64,000 nucleotides of DNA from Owenia fusiformis (GCA_903813345.2 CAIIXF020000006.1:19103936-19167935), one strand, 5' to 3'; positions 1-12,283 are shown, numbered from the stretch's first letter. Numbers and translations: made by a program. The notes: generated by a model not told the origin, from the letters alone.

Positions 1-619
1 ATCCCGATTTGCTAATTATTATCAAGTTACAGTGTTGTTTCCTGCCCTGAAATCACTTTACAAGGTTATTCAAATGATTTTTCAAAATTGAATGTTCCAC
101 TTTAATGCATTAATTTTTCATAATGATGTGTTCAATGTTTACTGTTTCACCTTTACAGGTTCATTTTACATTAAGTCAGTGGGTTCCACTTTCAAGGTGT
201 TCTACTTAAAGAGACGTTCCACCTAACAGGTTCTATTGTACACTTTGTTTGACATAGATTTGACATATATACGCGCTGTTGGAAGTTCAATGGAGATAAG
301 TTATAAGTATTACTGCATGTATTTTTTGAGTGTTTATCTTTTAACACTTTTATAAATCTTTTGTCTGACCTTAAAGATGATTATTGGCCATTGACCAAAT
401 TGAAATTTCTGTTAATTTCGAGATCTCTCTTAAATTTACTATTCCCAAAGGAGAAGCATTTAACAGAACATTGCAGATATTTCATTATTTACCAAATAGT
501 TTCAAGTTAAATCCAATTTGGCTGCCTGAAGACAGTAATTTAACGCATTTTTTAACGCACTTTGGAAAATTGTTAGATTTCTGTCATCTTGTGCTGATAG
601 CAGTGAGCTGGCGGATGCC

Positions 620-1022
620 ACATAAATCAGATCTGGTCATCAAAATTCCAGGAAACTGCTTACCTTAACCAGAAATTTTTGCAGATGCAAGAGCGACTAG
701 TGCAACTTTTGAGTATGCTGGGTAAATTACTTGATGAAATTCCTGGAAAATCACTTATCTGTTCAACTTGAGATTTTTACACTGATGCAAAAGCACACCA
801 GTGCCCAAATCAGATGAGGTTTTTGGGGTATGCTGGCTAAATTACATGGTGGCCATTTTGAATTCTTTGATAAATCTGCCATTTTTGGATTTTTCATGAA
901 TCCTGTCATCAGAATTCCAGGAAAACTGCTTGTCTGTTCAACCTAAAGTTATTACAGATGCAAGAGTAGATTAGTGTCAACAACTGATTAGGTTCTGTGC
1001 AAGCTGTGTAAATTACATTGTG
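620..1022 (+). repeat. Degenerate tandem repeat, about 3 units
   Basis: Three diverged units share ATTCCAGGAAA...CTG, then TTNCAGATGCAAGAG...AGTG, then TATGCTGG-TAAATTAC. They start near 630, 735 and 900. The 94-codon open frame at 384-668 ends in this repeat and shows no recognisable domain. Confidence 0.6.
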
Positions 1023-1310
1023 ATTATGTTTCTAATTGGAAGGGTAAGGTGCAACTTATTTGATGTACAGTGCGTTAAATGTCCCATTATTGTATAACTT
1101 GTGAAAGTGAACAGTGAAAGACATCTCCATATTTGTAGAAAACACAATAATGATAGAGTTACAACTCGTAAAGAAGTTGTACATCAGATCCCATTTTAAG
1201 ACATGGAACCTTATTTTGCCAAACGTTTTGCAAATTGGTATGGAATGGGATGTATTTTTAAAACATTCTGCCATCTATTATTAGAAATTCTACTGATGGA
1301 ATTCTTCTAG

Positions 1311-1327
1311 GTCAGTCAGTCAGTCAG
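1311..1327 (+). repeat. CAGT microsatellite
   Basis: Four to five copies of the tetranucleotide CAGT in tandem (GTCAGTCAGTCAGTCAG). Confidence 0.8.
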
Positions 1328-2180
1328 ATGTAATGACTGCCAAGTTACAATGACTGTCATTTTCAAAAACTGATGTTAATGGAAATTGGCTGTTCAGATG
1401 GAAATATCCACAGTTATTTAATAAAAAAAATTAGGCTATAACCTCAGCAATTCATGCCCGATTTGGGGTTAATTTCACTAGTATTTATTTATTTTTAGCC
1501 AAAAGACACTGCTTGTATATATCTGATTACTTATATCATTTACTGTTAAAAATTAGGTTTGATTTGTTAAACCAATGGTTGGGTGTTATACCAATGGTTT
1601 ATTTAGCAGCACAAAATGGTTGATGTGTCGACCTAACACAAAAGTTTCTTTCTGTTATTCCCTATATCTGCTAGTTGTGAATTGGACAAATAAACAAGAT
1701 TGAAGTAAAACTAGCTGTTTTTGTTTTATGCATTCTAGTATAGACATCATTTTTATTTGTTTTCAAAAATTGCAAAACTATGCCTTACAATTCTCAATTA
1801 ACATTTGAAATTCATCTTGATCCATTTTAGATATCTTTTATTGACTCTTTAGATGTCATGACCTGACATATTAGTCAAAAGTAATGGAATCCCCTGATTT
1901 CAAATATTTCTCCTATTTAAGAATCCAACAACACATCTGAATAATCTTGAAAATGTTTAACAGGTCAAAAGTACAAATTGATTCTTTACTTGGACCTTTA
2001 TACTACTGTTAATCTAGAAATATAAAATTAGGTCACATTTTTGGCCTTGACGTTTGAACTTAACCATAAGATTATGTTAAATTTAGTTTAAGGAAAGAAT
2101 AGGTTTAGATGTGTTGTTAATTATTGAAACATCACTGAGCTAATATAAGATGACATTTAACAAAGTTTTTACTACCTATT

Positions 2181-2353
2181 CAGGGGTTTCATTAGCAGCA
2201 GGCAACAGGCAATTTTCTCCGGTTGTTTTCACAAAATTGCCTGTTGTTTTGAGAGCCTTTCAACTTTTCCATGTTAAATTTATGATTTCCATTAATTTTG
2301 CCTGTTGTTAACATTTGTTTAGCCTGTTGTGAGAAATTCTAGTGAAACCCCTG
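2181..2353. mobile_element. CAGGGGTTTC-ended miniature element, copy 1
   Basis: Starts CAGGGGTTTCATTAG and ends CTAGTGAAACCCCTG, with CCTGTTGT repeated internally. The ends resemble hAT-type termini. No clear target duplication is visible. It lies downstream of the UGT gene and is homologous to 49194-49361. Confidence 0.75.
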
Positions 2354-2493
2354 TTATTAAAAATTACACTTTCTTTATAAAGCAAAAGCTAATTAACTTA
2401 TAAAAGTCATTGTTCACGGTTCAATTTAACCTGTAAGAGACATGACTTGTGCGCCAAAGCCATCAATTTTAATGTCTAATTATTATTTCTTTG

Positions 2494-4077
2494 TCAGTCA
2501 GATTTGTCCTTCTTAAAAGAGAATAAAATACACATGGCTTTCTTGGCTATAATAAACATAACAGTTCCAATCATAATGCAAACACAACACACTAGCGCTA
2601 TAATGTCGAGCAAATAGTATTGGAAGAAATTCAGTTCATTAGCACCTTGGGATCGTAAATGCAGTGCACCTTTGTGGCGTATTACATATTCAGCCCAGTA
2701 GACAAGTTTGTCCTTTGGTGGTATGGGTTGATCATGGTATATAGCAGCAGCTCTGTCAGCATTCTCCTTGTATTTCTTGTTCTCTAAAACCTCAATCATG
2801 GCTCGTCGAAGTTTCTCGCTGGTGATTTCTTTCAAAGAGACAGTTTGACCGGATTTGACTCTTTCGGACAGTTTCTGGCAATAGAAAGGCTGATCCCAAA
2901 AGAATGGTACTCCAACCACAGGGAGGGCGTAATGCAAAGCTTGAAAGCTGGATGAAACTCCACACTGTGTCACAAATAGTTTAGTTGCAGGGTGATTCAA
3001 TAGGCTTTCCTGGGGTATCCATTTACTAACAATAGTGTTATTTCCAATGCCTTCTGGTGTAGGGCCTTCGTAACTCCAGATCACAGTTTGTGGCATGGCG
3101 GCAAACGCTTTGGCAAATATGGTACGAAGTTCTGGCCAGAGTCTACGAAACAGTGACCCAAAGCTGACAACAATAATCCCATTTTTTCCAGCTTTCTCAA
3201 TGATATCTGCATAGTGTTGGCTCAAAGGTTTTGGGTTTTCCAGAAAAAATCCCTCAGTAGAAATGACATGTGGCATGAATGGTGCTGGATAGTGCAGTGC
3301 ATCATTTCTGTTCATGAAAACCAAAGAGACTGTCTTGTGCGCATCTCTTATGTTATCACAGGCATCTTCATATCCAAGTTTTCTACATATCATAATACAT
3401 CTACTATAAGTTTTCTCATTCACGATTTGGAGCTTATACAACTCCCAAACATTGCTCACTCTTTCCCAGAATGACAGTGTGTCTGAGTAAGGCTGGACGA
3501 AAGCAGGAATATAAGCAAGATTAAATCTTTGTACAAGATTTGCACTAAAAGTCATTGGCCCCCAGTTTTCATAGAGAATATATGGAATATTGAAACTTGC
3601 AGCTATAACCCTTGAAACATACATATTCTCATCAGCTACTATCAAGTCAAATTTTGCTCTGGCAATCTTTTTCCAAACAGTTTTATCTTCCAGAGGAGGA
3701 GACATCATTTCATCAAATATAAGTTGTACTGAGTCCAGCACATCCACCCCACCAAACCTCATCATACTGTTTATAAATTCCTGATTCAAAGAATTCATGT
3801 CTTTGGATGGATCTACAGACGGTTTCTTGAAATGCATGACATTGAATGTTTTGTCCATATTATTTGGCTCACCTAATTTAAACATTGCATCATGTTCAAT
3901 CTTGTCAGAGAGCAAGATGGTTACATTGTGTCCTGCATTCAGCAAAACTCTTCCAATGTTTATCACATTCCTCATTCTGCTGTTATAGCCAAAATCCACC
4001 GGTACAACGAGAATGTTTCCACATTCACAAAGAGATGAACAGAGTATGACTGATATCAAAAGTCCTGTGTAATCCAT
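2494..4077 (-). CDS. UDP-glycosyltransferase (UGT), intronless, 527 aa
   Basis: Predicted ER-membrane enzyme that moves a sugar from a UDP-sugar to small lipophilic acceptors. Seen: hydrophobic signal peptide (residues 1-19); acceptor-binding half; conserved FDLIVAD at 143-149 carrying the Asp expected in the catalytic dyad; VVSFGS at 303-308; the UGT signature from W353-P-Q356 to D395-Q396; membrane anchor about 486-511; short basic tail ending KDKSD, a KxKxx-type ER-retrieval signal. Length matches animal UGTs (about 520-530). Odd points: the position of the N-terminal catalytic His is occupied by Arg34 (in NSRMR), the usual THGG is TQCG at 370-373, and the whole frame is one exon, whereas vertebrate UGTs are split. 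The start is the first ATG, directly before the signal peptide; the stop is TGA. An ATTAAA polyadenylation-like site lies about 20 bases past the stop (2468-2473). Family assignment is firm; substrate is unknown. Confidence 0.95.
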   Translation of the reverse strand: MDYTGLLISVILCSSLCECGNILVVPVDFGYNSRMRNVINIGRVLLNAGHNVTILLSDKIEHDAMFKLGEPNNMDKTFNVMHFKKPSVDPSKDMNSLNQEFINSMMRFGGVDVLDSVQLIFDEMMSPPLEDKTVWKKIARAKFDLIVADENMYVSRVIAASFNIPYILYENWGPMTFSANLVQRFNLAYIPAFVQPYSDTLSFWERVSNVWELYKLQIVNEKTYSRCIMICRKLGYEDACDNIRDAHKTVSLVFMNRNDALHYPAPFMPHVISTEGFFLENPKPLSQHYADIIEKAGKNGIIVVSFGSLFRRLWPELRTIFAKAFAAMPQTVIWSYEGPTPEGIGNNTIVSKWIPQESLLNHPATKLFVTQCGVSSSFQALHYALPVVGVPFFWDQPFYCQKLSERVKSGQTVSLKEITSEKLRRAMIEVLENKKYKENADRAAAIYHDQPIPPKDKLVYWAEYVIRHKGALHLRSQGANELNFFQYYLLDIIALVCCVCIMIGTVMFIIAKKAMCILFSFKKDKSD

Positions 4078-4142
4078 CTTTCAATATCAACTTATCTAAC
4101 TGTGATGATATCTGCTTGAATAATTGATACTAAAATATTGAA

Positions 4143-4150
4143 CTTATATA
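4143..4150 (-). promoter_or_regulatory. Probable TATA box of the UGT gene
   Basis: On the minus strand the sequence reads TATATAAG, 65 bases upstream of the UGT start codon. Initiation about 30 bases downstream would leave a 5' leader of roughly 35 bases with no intervening ATG. This is a motif-plus-position inference only. Confidence 0.45.
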
Positions 4151-4768
4151 ATCACTAATACCAAAATTTATTGGCATTCCATGTTGACGCACATATATCT
4201 TTGATGTACATATTTCTTTGGACCAAAGGGTATGTCGTAAAATATTGAGTGGTCTTTAGTAATCACTTACAGTTTGCCAGACTTGACATTTGACATGTAG
4301 GTTACCATGTCTGAAGTTCAATAGAGATAAGGAGTAAGTAGCACTGCATGATTTTTTGTTAGCATATCTGCAACACAGAACTTTTTTCACGTTGATGGCG
4401 TGTTTGTTCTCGTGAGTGTTCCAGTTTGTGTCATCACAATTTCAGGAATCTTATTTTCAGCTTAGATAGGCCAACAAAATTGCTTTTATTAGAAATTTAG
4501 CATATTTAGAACATATTTGTAGGAGACAAAGTTATCAATTTTAGAAAACATTTTTGTAACAAGGATGACATATCCTTGTGACATCACAATTTTTTGAAGT
4601 GGCGCAAAATTCAATATACGGTTTTATTGTCTTCAAATCAAACGTTTTCATTTTGTAACACCCAAGGGTGATATGTCCAAAGCGTGTTATAAGGAGAAAA
4701 TCTATTTTCAAGAAAGAGTTGACTAAATACTATAATAAAAAGATAGGGAACTTATTTTAGATTTTGAT

Positions 4769-5029
4769 ATGGTTGGCACTGCACTTCAGTATATCCGTGC
4801 CACAAAGGAAAATGATCTCAACCTCCACATTGGAGCACACTCAGCCATGAATAGTGCATTCTTTGCCATGGACCATCAAAATTATGCCAGATTTCACTGT
4901 TACCAATTTCTCACCCTTCTCAACCTGGATAAGACACATCCTGGTGCAACAGAGCTCATCTCAAACAATGGATTTTCTGTTTCAAGATCAGATGTATCAT
5001 GCTCACGAAATCCTGTGGACATTACCTGA
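4769..5029 (+). pseudogene. Fragment of a multicopy transposon-associated protein family
   Basis: An 86-codon open frame with YIRATKENDLNLHI, then FFAMDHQNYARF, then HPGATELISNNGFSVSRS and NPVDIT. The pattern hydrophobic-D-H-x-N-Y-A/S-R, followed by a GxxSV-type turn and P-V/I-D, is typical of a large uncharacterised protein present in many near-identical copies in cnidarian, mollusc and other invertebrate genomes, as I recall the family. The C-terminal parts of the same family lie at 14983-18108. Only the middle domain is present here, so this is a relic. Confidence 0.55.
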
Positions 5030-5132
5030 TTTGCTATAAGTTCTGAATAGGATTGAATACAAATGACTGTGAGGTGGACTCTAACTATAATTTGAAACAC
5101 AGGATGTGAAGGTTTCCACAATTGCTATACAT

Positions 5133-7776
5133 CAAAGGGGGGGGGGGGTATTACTGGTTGATATTGATATAGATGATTATGTACCAGCTTTTTTCCTTAC
5201 CTCATTCAATACTGGGCCAAAAAGCACTAAAATACTGACGAATTTTTGAAAATTGCCATATATGGTACCTCTGAAATAATATATGAAGTGTATACATTGG
5301 CATACATATATAGTGTTATATATCATTTTAAAGCATATGATATACTCTTTCAGAATGAACAGGTTTTTAAGTCCCATTTTATAAGTTGTCATAGTTACAA
5401 GATTCCAAAAAATACATTGAGTTTTTAAGGCTTAATGTATTGTAGAATAAAGAGTAATCTAACTTACAAGAGAGTATTCAGCATTTGTAAAAACAATATA
5501 GAACAATAACTGTCAGAAAGCCCTAAAATATACTATTTATTAGGTCAAAAAGACATAACATACTTGTGTAAAAACATAACTAGGTGTTAAGACATAACAT
5601 AAGTAACATGAAATGTTTTTGAAAAACTTTTTACCACAGTTGCAATATGATATAAGTGAATTCTGTGCTTGATGCTGATGCAGGTTTAGCAAAATGGCAG
5701 CAGCTGTTACTTTTCAGCTAAGCTGTATATTTTTTTTATTAATTATAAACTTCATGTCTACTTACTAAATTCCTGAAAATTTCATCTAAGTTAAGGACCT
5801 CATCAAAAAAATCATTAGAACTCATTAAATACACTAGTATTTAAATAGTTTTCGGATTAAATTGTTGTCAATCAGTGACCATTATATAAAAGACCATGTT
5901 TTATAGAATGTTTTCAATAATTGGTTTAAGAGAAAAACAATTCAGTTTGCCATATCGATATCAATCCTTTATGCCAAACTAAATAGGAGCATATTTAATC
6001 ACTAGAAAACAGAGTTGTGATGAGTACAGTATCAGAATGTTAGTCCTCTATTTCATGAATTTGATTGAGGCACAAATTTTTGCTTAGTTATCAGTACATT
6101 ATTTCTGCGTCATATTATTGCCTTTATGCTTATTATCCTAAAACCTCTTTGTTAAAGGTAAAGAGGATAAATTCCCAAAATAATTTTTTTTTTTAATTAA
6201 CATGGTGAGTGGAGTTAGATAAGAGCCTTTAAAAGTTGGATGATTTCTGAATAAGAACTCAAAACAATGAGAAAATTCTTATAAAAAATTGAATTGTCGT
6301 GCCATACATTCCTTAACATGCACATGTATTTTCTGTTTTCAGTCGAGGAGTGATACAGAATCTCATTGATATTTTGGGATGGCGGTGTCTGGGTCTGTGT
6401 AGGCCAGATAAAACGGACTGGTATCGTACGTATGCTGACTCTAACACAAATGCTATCACAACAAAACCGAAATCCCTGGCAAGAGATAACTACCAGTTTG
6501 TGTAACAATACTTTGTATTAGTAAAACCTCTGTGTACTCTCAAGCAAAGACACAAAAAACAGGGACTGTGCAGTGGACTGTATACTATTAGATATTTAGT
6601 GTTACAGGCTTACAAAATGATTGATTTACAGACACGTTTGGTCTACAGTCTACAATCACCTTTGTACTGTCCTGTCCTCTGTGTGAACATGTGATTATCA
6701 GAAAATGTTTAAACTATAACATAGCAAATGAGTAAATGAATATTTAGCAAATCTTTGTTAAATCTTTGATTCTACATTAACCTTGAATTTAGTGTGTCCT
6801 TTATGTTTGTTCTATATTGCCATTATGAATCTTTGGAATATCAACAATGACACTGCATTTTATGATAGCTAGGAACTTTTTAGGGATCATGCAAAAAGTG
6901 TTTGTGAGACAATTGAGGGTGTATCTTTTACACACTGTTTTTGTGAATAATTAAGCAGTAGGAATTAGATTTTAGGGATCTGACATTTCTCCAGAATTTT
7001 TTTTTCTGAACTGTGTTTTCTGATTAATCTTGATCTAAAAATGACTGTTAACATGGTAAAGGATTGGTCCTCCACAGAGAATTATATATTGTCTGTGAGG
7101 TTGGAGGAATGAATTCAGTTCTTGATATTAATTCACTTTTTGATAAACATTTGTGTTTTGACATGCTCCCTAATATGTCTGAGCTGAGCATACTTATCAG
7201 AAAAAACGAGTTCATTTACACTGATGTACTTATTTGACTGATAAAGTACTCTTTTGAAGAAGTACTTAATAGTTCAATATACTGTCATCTGTCACGCAGC
7301 CACAATAAATCAGCGGTTTCAATGGACGAGAGCCTAATTTTAAACAATGAAAACAAAAAAGGTTGAATTATTGACAGTATTGCTAAATTCCTCAGTGCAA
7401 CCTGTCAATTCCTTTACTAACAAAGGCCAGTCACCTTATTTAGAGTTTCTTTTTGGTGCAGGGCACTGTGATCGATAAAGTTGCATGTGTTAGCTCTACA
7501 TGCATTCTGACAAAAAATACAGATAATAGACAATAGATGGCGTGCTTGTCACTAACAACACATATAATATCAATATTATTTAACAATTGTTGAAACAATA
7601 TTTTTATTGTTAATAGAAGGATAACACGCTCATTAATACAATGTAGGTACACATTGATACAACTTAACTTGGATATGTAATATTCTGACCCCTGGTATTA
7701 TTAGCTCCCTCATTTATACAGGGACCTATTTCATTGAAGCTAAAATATTTTTCTTGTATAATGTACCTCCAAGCTC
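5133..7776. other. No gene seen
   Basis: AT-rich sequence with a G run near 5139-5148 and short repeats of ACATAACATA near 5549-5600. The open frames (for example 6215-6508 minus, 7440-7652 minus) have no recognisable domain, no codon pattern and no plausible splice context. Confidence 0.6.
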
Positions 7777-7781
7777 AATTA

Positions 7782-8317
7782 CACTGGTGATCCACTCGAT
7801 TACGCTGGTTACCAAAACGAGCCGTTTTGGTCACAAAATGTCGGAACATCGAAGGTACGATTTTTCTCGTTTCCTTATTTTACACGTTGTAGGCAGAATT
7901 CCCGCGACATTTTTTAACACAAACGTGTATCAGTATCATATGTTCAAGAAATTGTACATATTTGGGAACAAATAGTCCAGAAGACAACAGAATCATCGAT
8001 TTACTTCCTCACTTAAGTTACATAAACGGTTTCGGTTAAAAGTGCAGATCTTAACTGTTTTTCGAAAAACCGTTTATGTAACTTAAGTGAGGAAGTAAAT
8101 CGACGATTCTGTTGTCTTCTGAGCTATTTTTTTCACAAACATGTACATTTTCTAAAACATATGATACTGATGCACGTTCTTAGAAAAAACGTCGTGGGGA
8201 TTCTGCCTACATCGCATGAAATAAGGAAAAAAGAAAAATCGTGCCTTCGACGTTCCGACATTTTGTTACCAAAACGGTTCGTTTTGGTAACCAGCGTAAT
8301 CGAGTGGATCACCAGTG
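7782..8317. mobile_element. Fold-back miniature element, copy 1 (5-bp target duplication)
   Basis: Arms of about 250 bases are inverted copies that start CACTGGTGATCCACTCG and end with the exact inverse at 8317, joined by a short centre near 8035-8075. The element is bounded by AATTA on both sides (7777-7781 and 8318-8322). The open frames in the arms are complementary images of each other and are not genes. Confidence 0.9.
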
Positions 8318-9022
8318 AATTAGGAAAGAAATGGACATCAAGGGCAAAAAATAGTTCCAGGGGACCATAATTTTACACATCTCAATGTTTGTGTTCTTCA
8401 GAACAATGCTTAATGTCTCCAACTTTTTTTGTGGATGGCATTTGGTGGTTGGCTTTCAGCATCTGTAACAAATTCTTATCATTTGCAATGACTTACAAGG
8501 TGGTGACATATTAATGCCTTGTTAATTAATATTATTAATATAATGTGTAATACAAGACCAATACATAAAGAACAAAGTTGTTTAAGCCTCATCATAAATG
8601 TATGTTTTACTTTTGAATTTTATTGAAAATAAACGTTTTGGATAAGGTAAGGGGAAATTATCTTGAAAATAAAAAAAATAGCCTATTTATGGAACAAAAG
8701 TTTAAAGATTTGTATTGTTGTTGCTACATTTGGACGTAGGAAAAATGTAATTATGATTGAATTTTCCAACTGATTTTGTAACTTTTTATATACATTGAAT
8801 ATAATGTACAAATGTATATGTAAATTTATCTCAACAATTGATCCTAAAATACACCCAAGTATAACGCACAAGAACTCACAACATCAACAGATTTTGAGAT
8901 GGATCTTTGTTCTGCATGTATCAGTTTGAAAAATTGAGGACTTTTTCAATCCTTGATATTGTAATGACTCTTTGATAGCAAGTCGTTATATATATATATA
9001 CAGTCTTGGCTGTAGTGGGTAG

Positions 9023-9091
9023 CCCCTTTAGCTAAGTAGTAAAGTGTCAGTCTTGTGACCGGAGGGTCCTTGGTTCAATTCCCACATGGGG
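9023..9091 (+). repeat. tRNA-derived repeat head (SINE-like)
   Basis: A cloverleaf-like stretch with box A (TTAGCTAAGTAGTAAAG), an anticodon-type loop CTTGTGA, and box B (GGTTCAATTCC). The acceptor stem keeps only CCCC/GGGG with mismatches below, so it is a SINE head or tRNA pseudogene rather than a working tRNA. A short TA run precedes it (8988-9000). Confidence 0.6.
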
Positions 9092-10278
9092 TAATAATAA
9101 TCCCTGGTCGTTACAATATTACAAAAATAAGTTTCTATCAAAGTCCATTGATGCTGTAAGTAAGAAATTGTTATAGATTTTCAATATTTTGGGGTATTTT
9201 AGTGTCTTCTTAGAAATGAACCACTATTTAAAATGTTGTTATGTGAACAAAGAGATATAATATGCCCTCTGTTTTGAATGATTGTTTTTTAAATGACTAA
9301 CTTACTATCTATAATTTTGTATGACCTGTATATATTGCTGTCACTGTCAGTTGTATTGTAAATTTAGTTTTATTCTTAGTAGTGCTGAAGTAAGAATTGT
9401 AGATAAAAATGTATGAGTTTTTGTACCTTAGTGTTATTTATCTTCAGTGAATAAATACATTCTAAAATCTTACACAAAATATAGTTCTGCTCTTGCATTT
9501 TGATTACAATGATTCAAGGGGTTCACAAATATAAAAGGAAGAGTACAGGGTGGTTCAAAAAGTGGAACATTGGTTGAATTTGTTAATCACAAGAAGATGG
9601 GTCATACTGTCATATAAAATGTGCTTGTTACACATTACCACGAAAGGCTACATCTATAAACTTTACAACCAATGCACATTTGAATGAGCTAAAATAAAAC
9701 AGTGGTGTACATTTACATATTTAAGTAAAAAATTATCGTCAGCATAAAAGACCATTCTCGATTTGGAGAACGAAGTTCGTCACTCTAATTGACCTTTTCC
9801 ATATAAATGAAAAATAGATGGCATCATGGGTATTGGTAGAGCTTGGGTAGGGCTAGAATACATGTAAATGTATTGCCAGAGTCACTTAATTTCTTGATTT
9901 AAGAAGTAATTCCATTTGGATCAACTTAAAACATCATTGGGATGTAACTTTATGATCTTATTGACATGTGGATTGTGATTTCACATTAAAATTGTGATCC
10001 TTGGAAGAGTAAATGAACTTTTTAAGGTTTTTCAGCATTGTGTCAATGGGGATTTAGCCCGACCTTTTTTAGACGACCAGTAAATCATTAGAATTTGAAT
10101 AATGGTAAATAACAGTGCAAATCAAAGTTGTTTTGATAGAGAATTACTCACAGAATTCAAATATGCCATCAGATGGAAGAAAACACTAGTTTTTAATGGT
10201 TAAAAATGCAGATCTCCTAAAATCTCATTAAAAACAAGACCTTAACGAGATTTCAAAGCTATATGGAAAAAGGACCAT

Positions 10279-10405
10279 TGAGCGTTATCCCTGCTTCGGA
10301 CAAATTTGATTTTTTTTACATAATATAGATTTGAATGTCTTCTTTTGAATAGTCATAGTTTAATTTGGGTAATATTTCTAGATTTTTCATATAAAAATTA
10401 CTAGT
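10279..10405 (+). repeat. Dispersed repeat, partner of 23243-23375
   Basis: The block from CCTGCTTCGGACAAATTTGAT through TAATATTTCTAGATTTTTCA recurs in the same orientation at 23243-23375, about 80 percent identical by eye. Identity of the element is unknown. Confidence 0.6.
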
Positions 10406-11478
10406 AAACCACCCAACGTGGCTTTTATGATTCGTACCACTTTTTTAACTTGATGTATTGGATATTTCCGTGGGTTGATTTGAAAAAAGACAAACAACGT
10501 ATACATGAATATGTCATAAGCATATAGTGAGATAATTGTTAGATTAGGTTTGCTATAAGTGACTTTAAAACGAAAAAATAAAAAACATTAGTTCACGTGT
10601 TAAAGTCCCATTGACCATGACATCAAGGAAAATTGAGCTTTTTGTCATCAGACATCTTTATAGATGGAACTAGCTATGTACTACATTTTTAAATACACTC
10701 ACATTGTACATGTAGCTGTAATATCTAAGATGTTATTTTTATTGATGAAAAGATTCTTACATACTAAAGTTACATTAAAATATCAATTGCAATAGCCACC
10801 TGTTTTTAACATCCCTTTGTCACTCATCCCTTAATTATTACCGTGGGTACTGGGCTCACATGGTGTTGCTCAAAAGTGAACAATGGCTAAAACGGCAGAA
10901 AATAAAAATAAAGTGCTTAAGATTTATTTTTAAAACTCAACCGAACTATTAACATTTAAAAGCACCGAACGAATTTCCTGGGGATTCCTGATGAGCGGGT
11001 GGGATGGGATGGGAGAGATAAAATGAAATACTAGATAAAATATTGATACCTTTACGCATGTCAATCTCAACATAGAACTGTATTGTAATACGATAGTCTG
11101 ATTATTGTCAATATCCTACACGAAATAATGTACAACGTGTATTCTACATTGAATAACAAACGAAATAAAACTCACTTTTGTACGAATTTATTTTTCATAT
11201 GACACAAAGTAACATAACATTGTTAATATATGTTGCATTTACGACTACTACTGCAAATCATAAAATTCGTACAATATCAAACTTAAGAGTTGTTCACAAA
11301 TACATTGGTATTTTGATATGAGTATCATGTAGTATTAAAATATTAAAATCATATGATCAGCAAGTTTATAAGCTTAATATACGTACATCAAAACTCATGT
11401 TTTTTCAAGGAAAGAAGCTAGATTAGTGATATATTGAAAAATCAAACTACTATACCCCAATACTGTAGCCCGTATTTC

Positions 11479-11678
11479 TTTAAAAGGAATACAGGCTACA
11501 GTGAAGTTGCAAATGGAGGACCTTTGTTTATTTCCATAGTTCTGAAGGAATACTAGATTTTACATTGTATAGATTCATCGAGCAGTTTGCAACGTATTAT
11601 CACCAGAAAGTCCTATGAAAAAGGGTAGAGAATACCCGCTCTATTTGCAACTTAACTGTACCCTGTATTCTTTTTAAA
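11479..11678. mobile_element. Small TIR element, TTTAAAAGGAATACAGG family, copy 1
   Basis: About 38-base inverted ends: left TTTAAAAGGAATACAGGCTA, right the inverse of TTTAAAAAGAATACAGGGTA, both followed by CAGT-AAGTTGCAAAT. The 200-bp body is shared with 14316-14561. Confidence 0.7.
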
Positions 11679-12188
11679 TGCATGTGTTTACGTGGTAGGG
11701 TAGTGTGATACTCCCTCTGCCCATGCCTACATCGTTCAATCTTTTTTTCATAATATAACGCCTTATTAATACAACAGTTATTGAGCTGTTAAGAAAACAA
11801 ACTAACAAACAAACCACCGAGTTTAGACATATACAATATGTATTGTTCTATTATCAAATCATATATTGTGTCCCAATTCTAAAACGTTAACAGTTTATGG
11901 TGTACAATAAAACTATTACTATTAACCACTTTAATATATTTAGACATAAAATATCAAGTTACTCATCAGCCAACAAATCTCAAAATATCGAAAAATGAAA
12001 AATACGAGGTACTTGTTCACTCAGATCTAGGAGTCAATTGGTATTGCTAGTACCTCAACTGAAATACTCGATTCTGATTGGTTGATAAGCGGTCAACGAT
12101 ACGTACTGTTGACTGCTACTAGGTACTGTTGACCGCTACTTTTGAAAAAAAGTTTCATGGCGTCACAAAAAACATTGAAGACGGACAT

Positions 12189-12283
12189 TTTGTAAACGTT
12201 GATGAAAACGATATTTTGACTTTACTAGACAACAAATATAGCAAAAATACAAATAGAAACGTAAAATTAACATTAATTTACTA
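12189..12283 (+). pseudogene. Possible relic of a Crypton/DUF3504-type N-terminal segment
   Basis: One frame reads FVNVDENDILTLLDNKYSKN then TNRN before a stop. The pattern acidic-D/E-I-x-x-L-L-x-x-K-x-S-x-N-T resembles the start of tyrosine-recombinase-related DUF3504 proteins. The stretch is about 30 codons and nothing downstream continues it, so this is a weak call. Confidence 0.25.

Noticed and set aside
384-668. 94-codon open frame near the window start
   Set aside because: It has no recognisable domain and its end runs into a degenerate tandem repeat. Nothing supports a start or splice context.
9023-9091. Functional tRNA-Thr candidate
   Set aside because: The loop and box B fit, but the acceptor and anticodon stems have several mismatches, so a tRNA-derived repeat is the better explanation.
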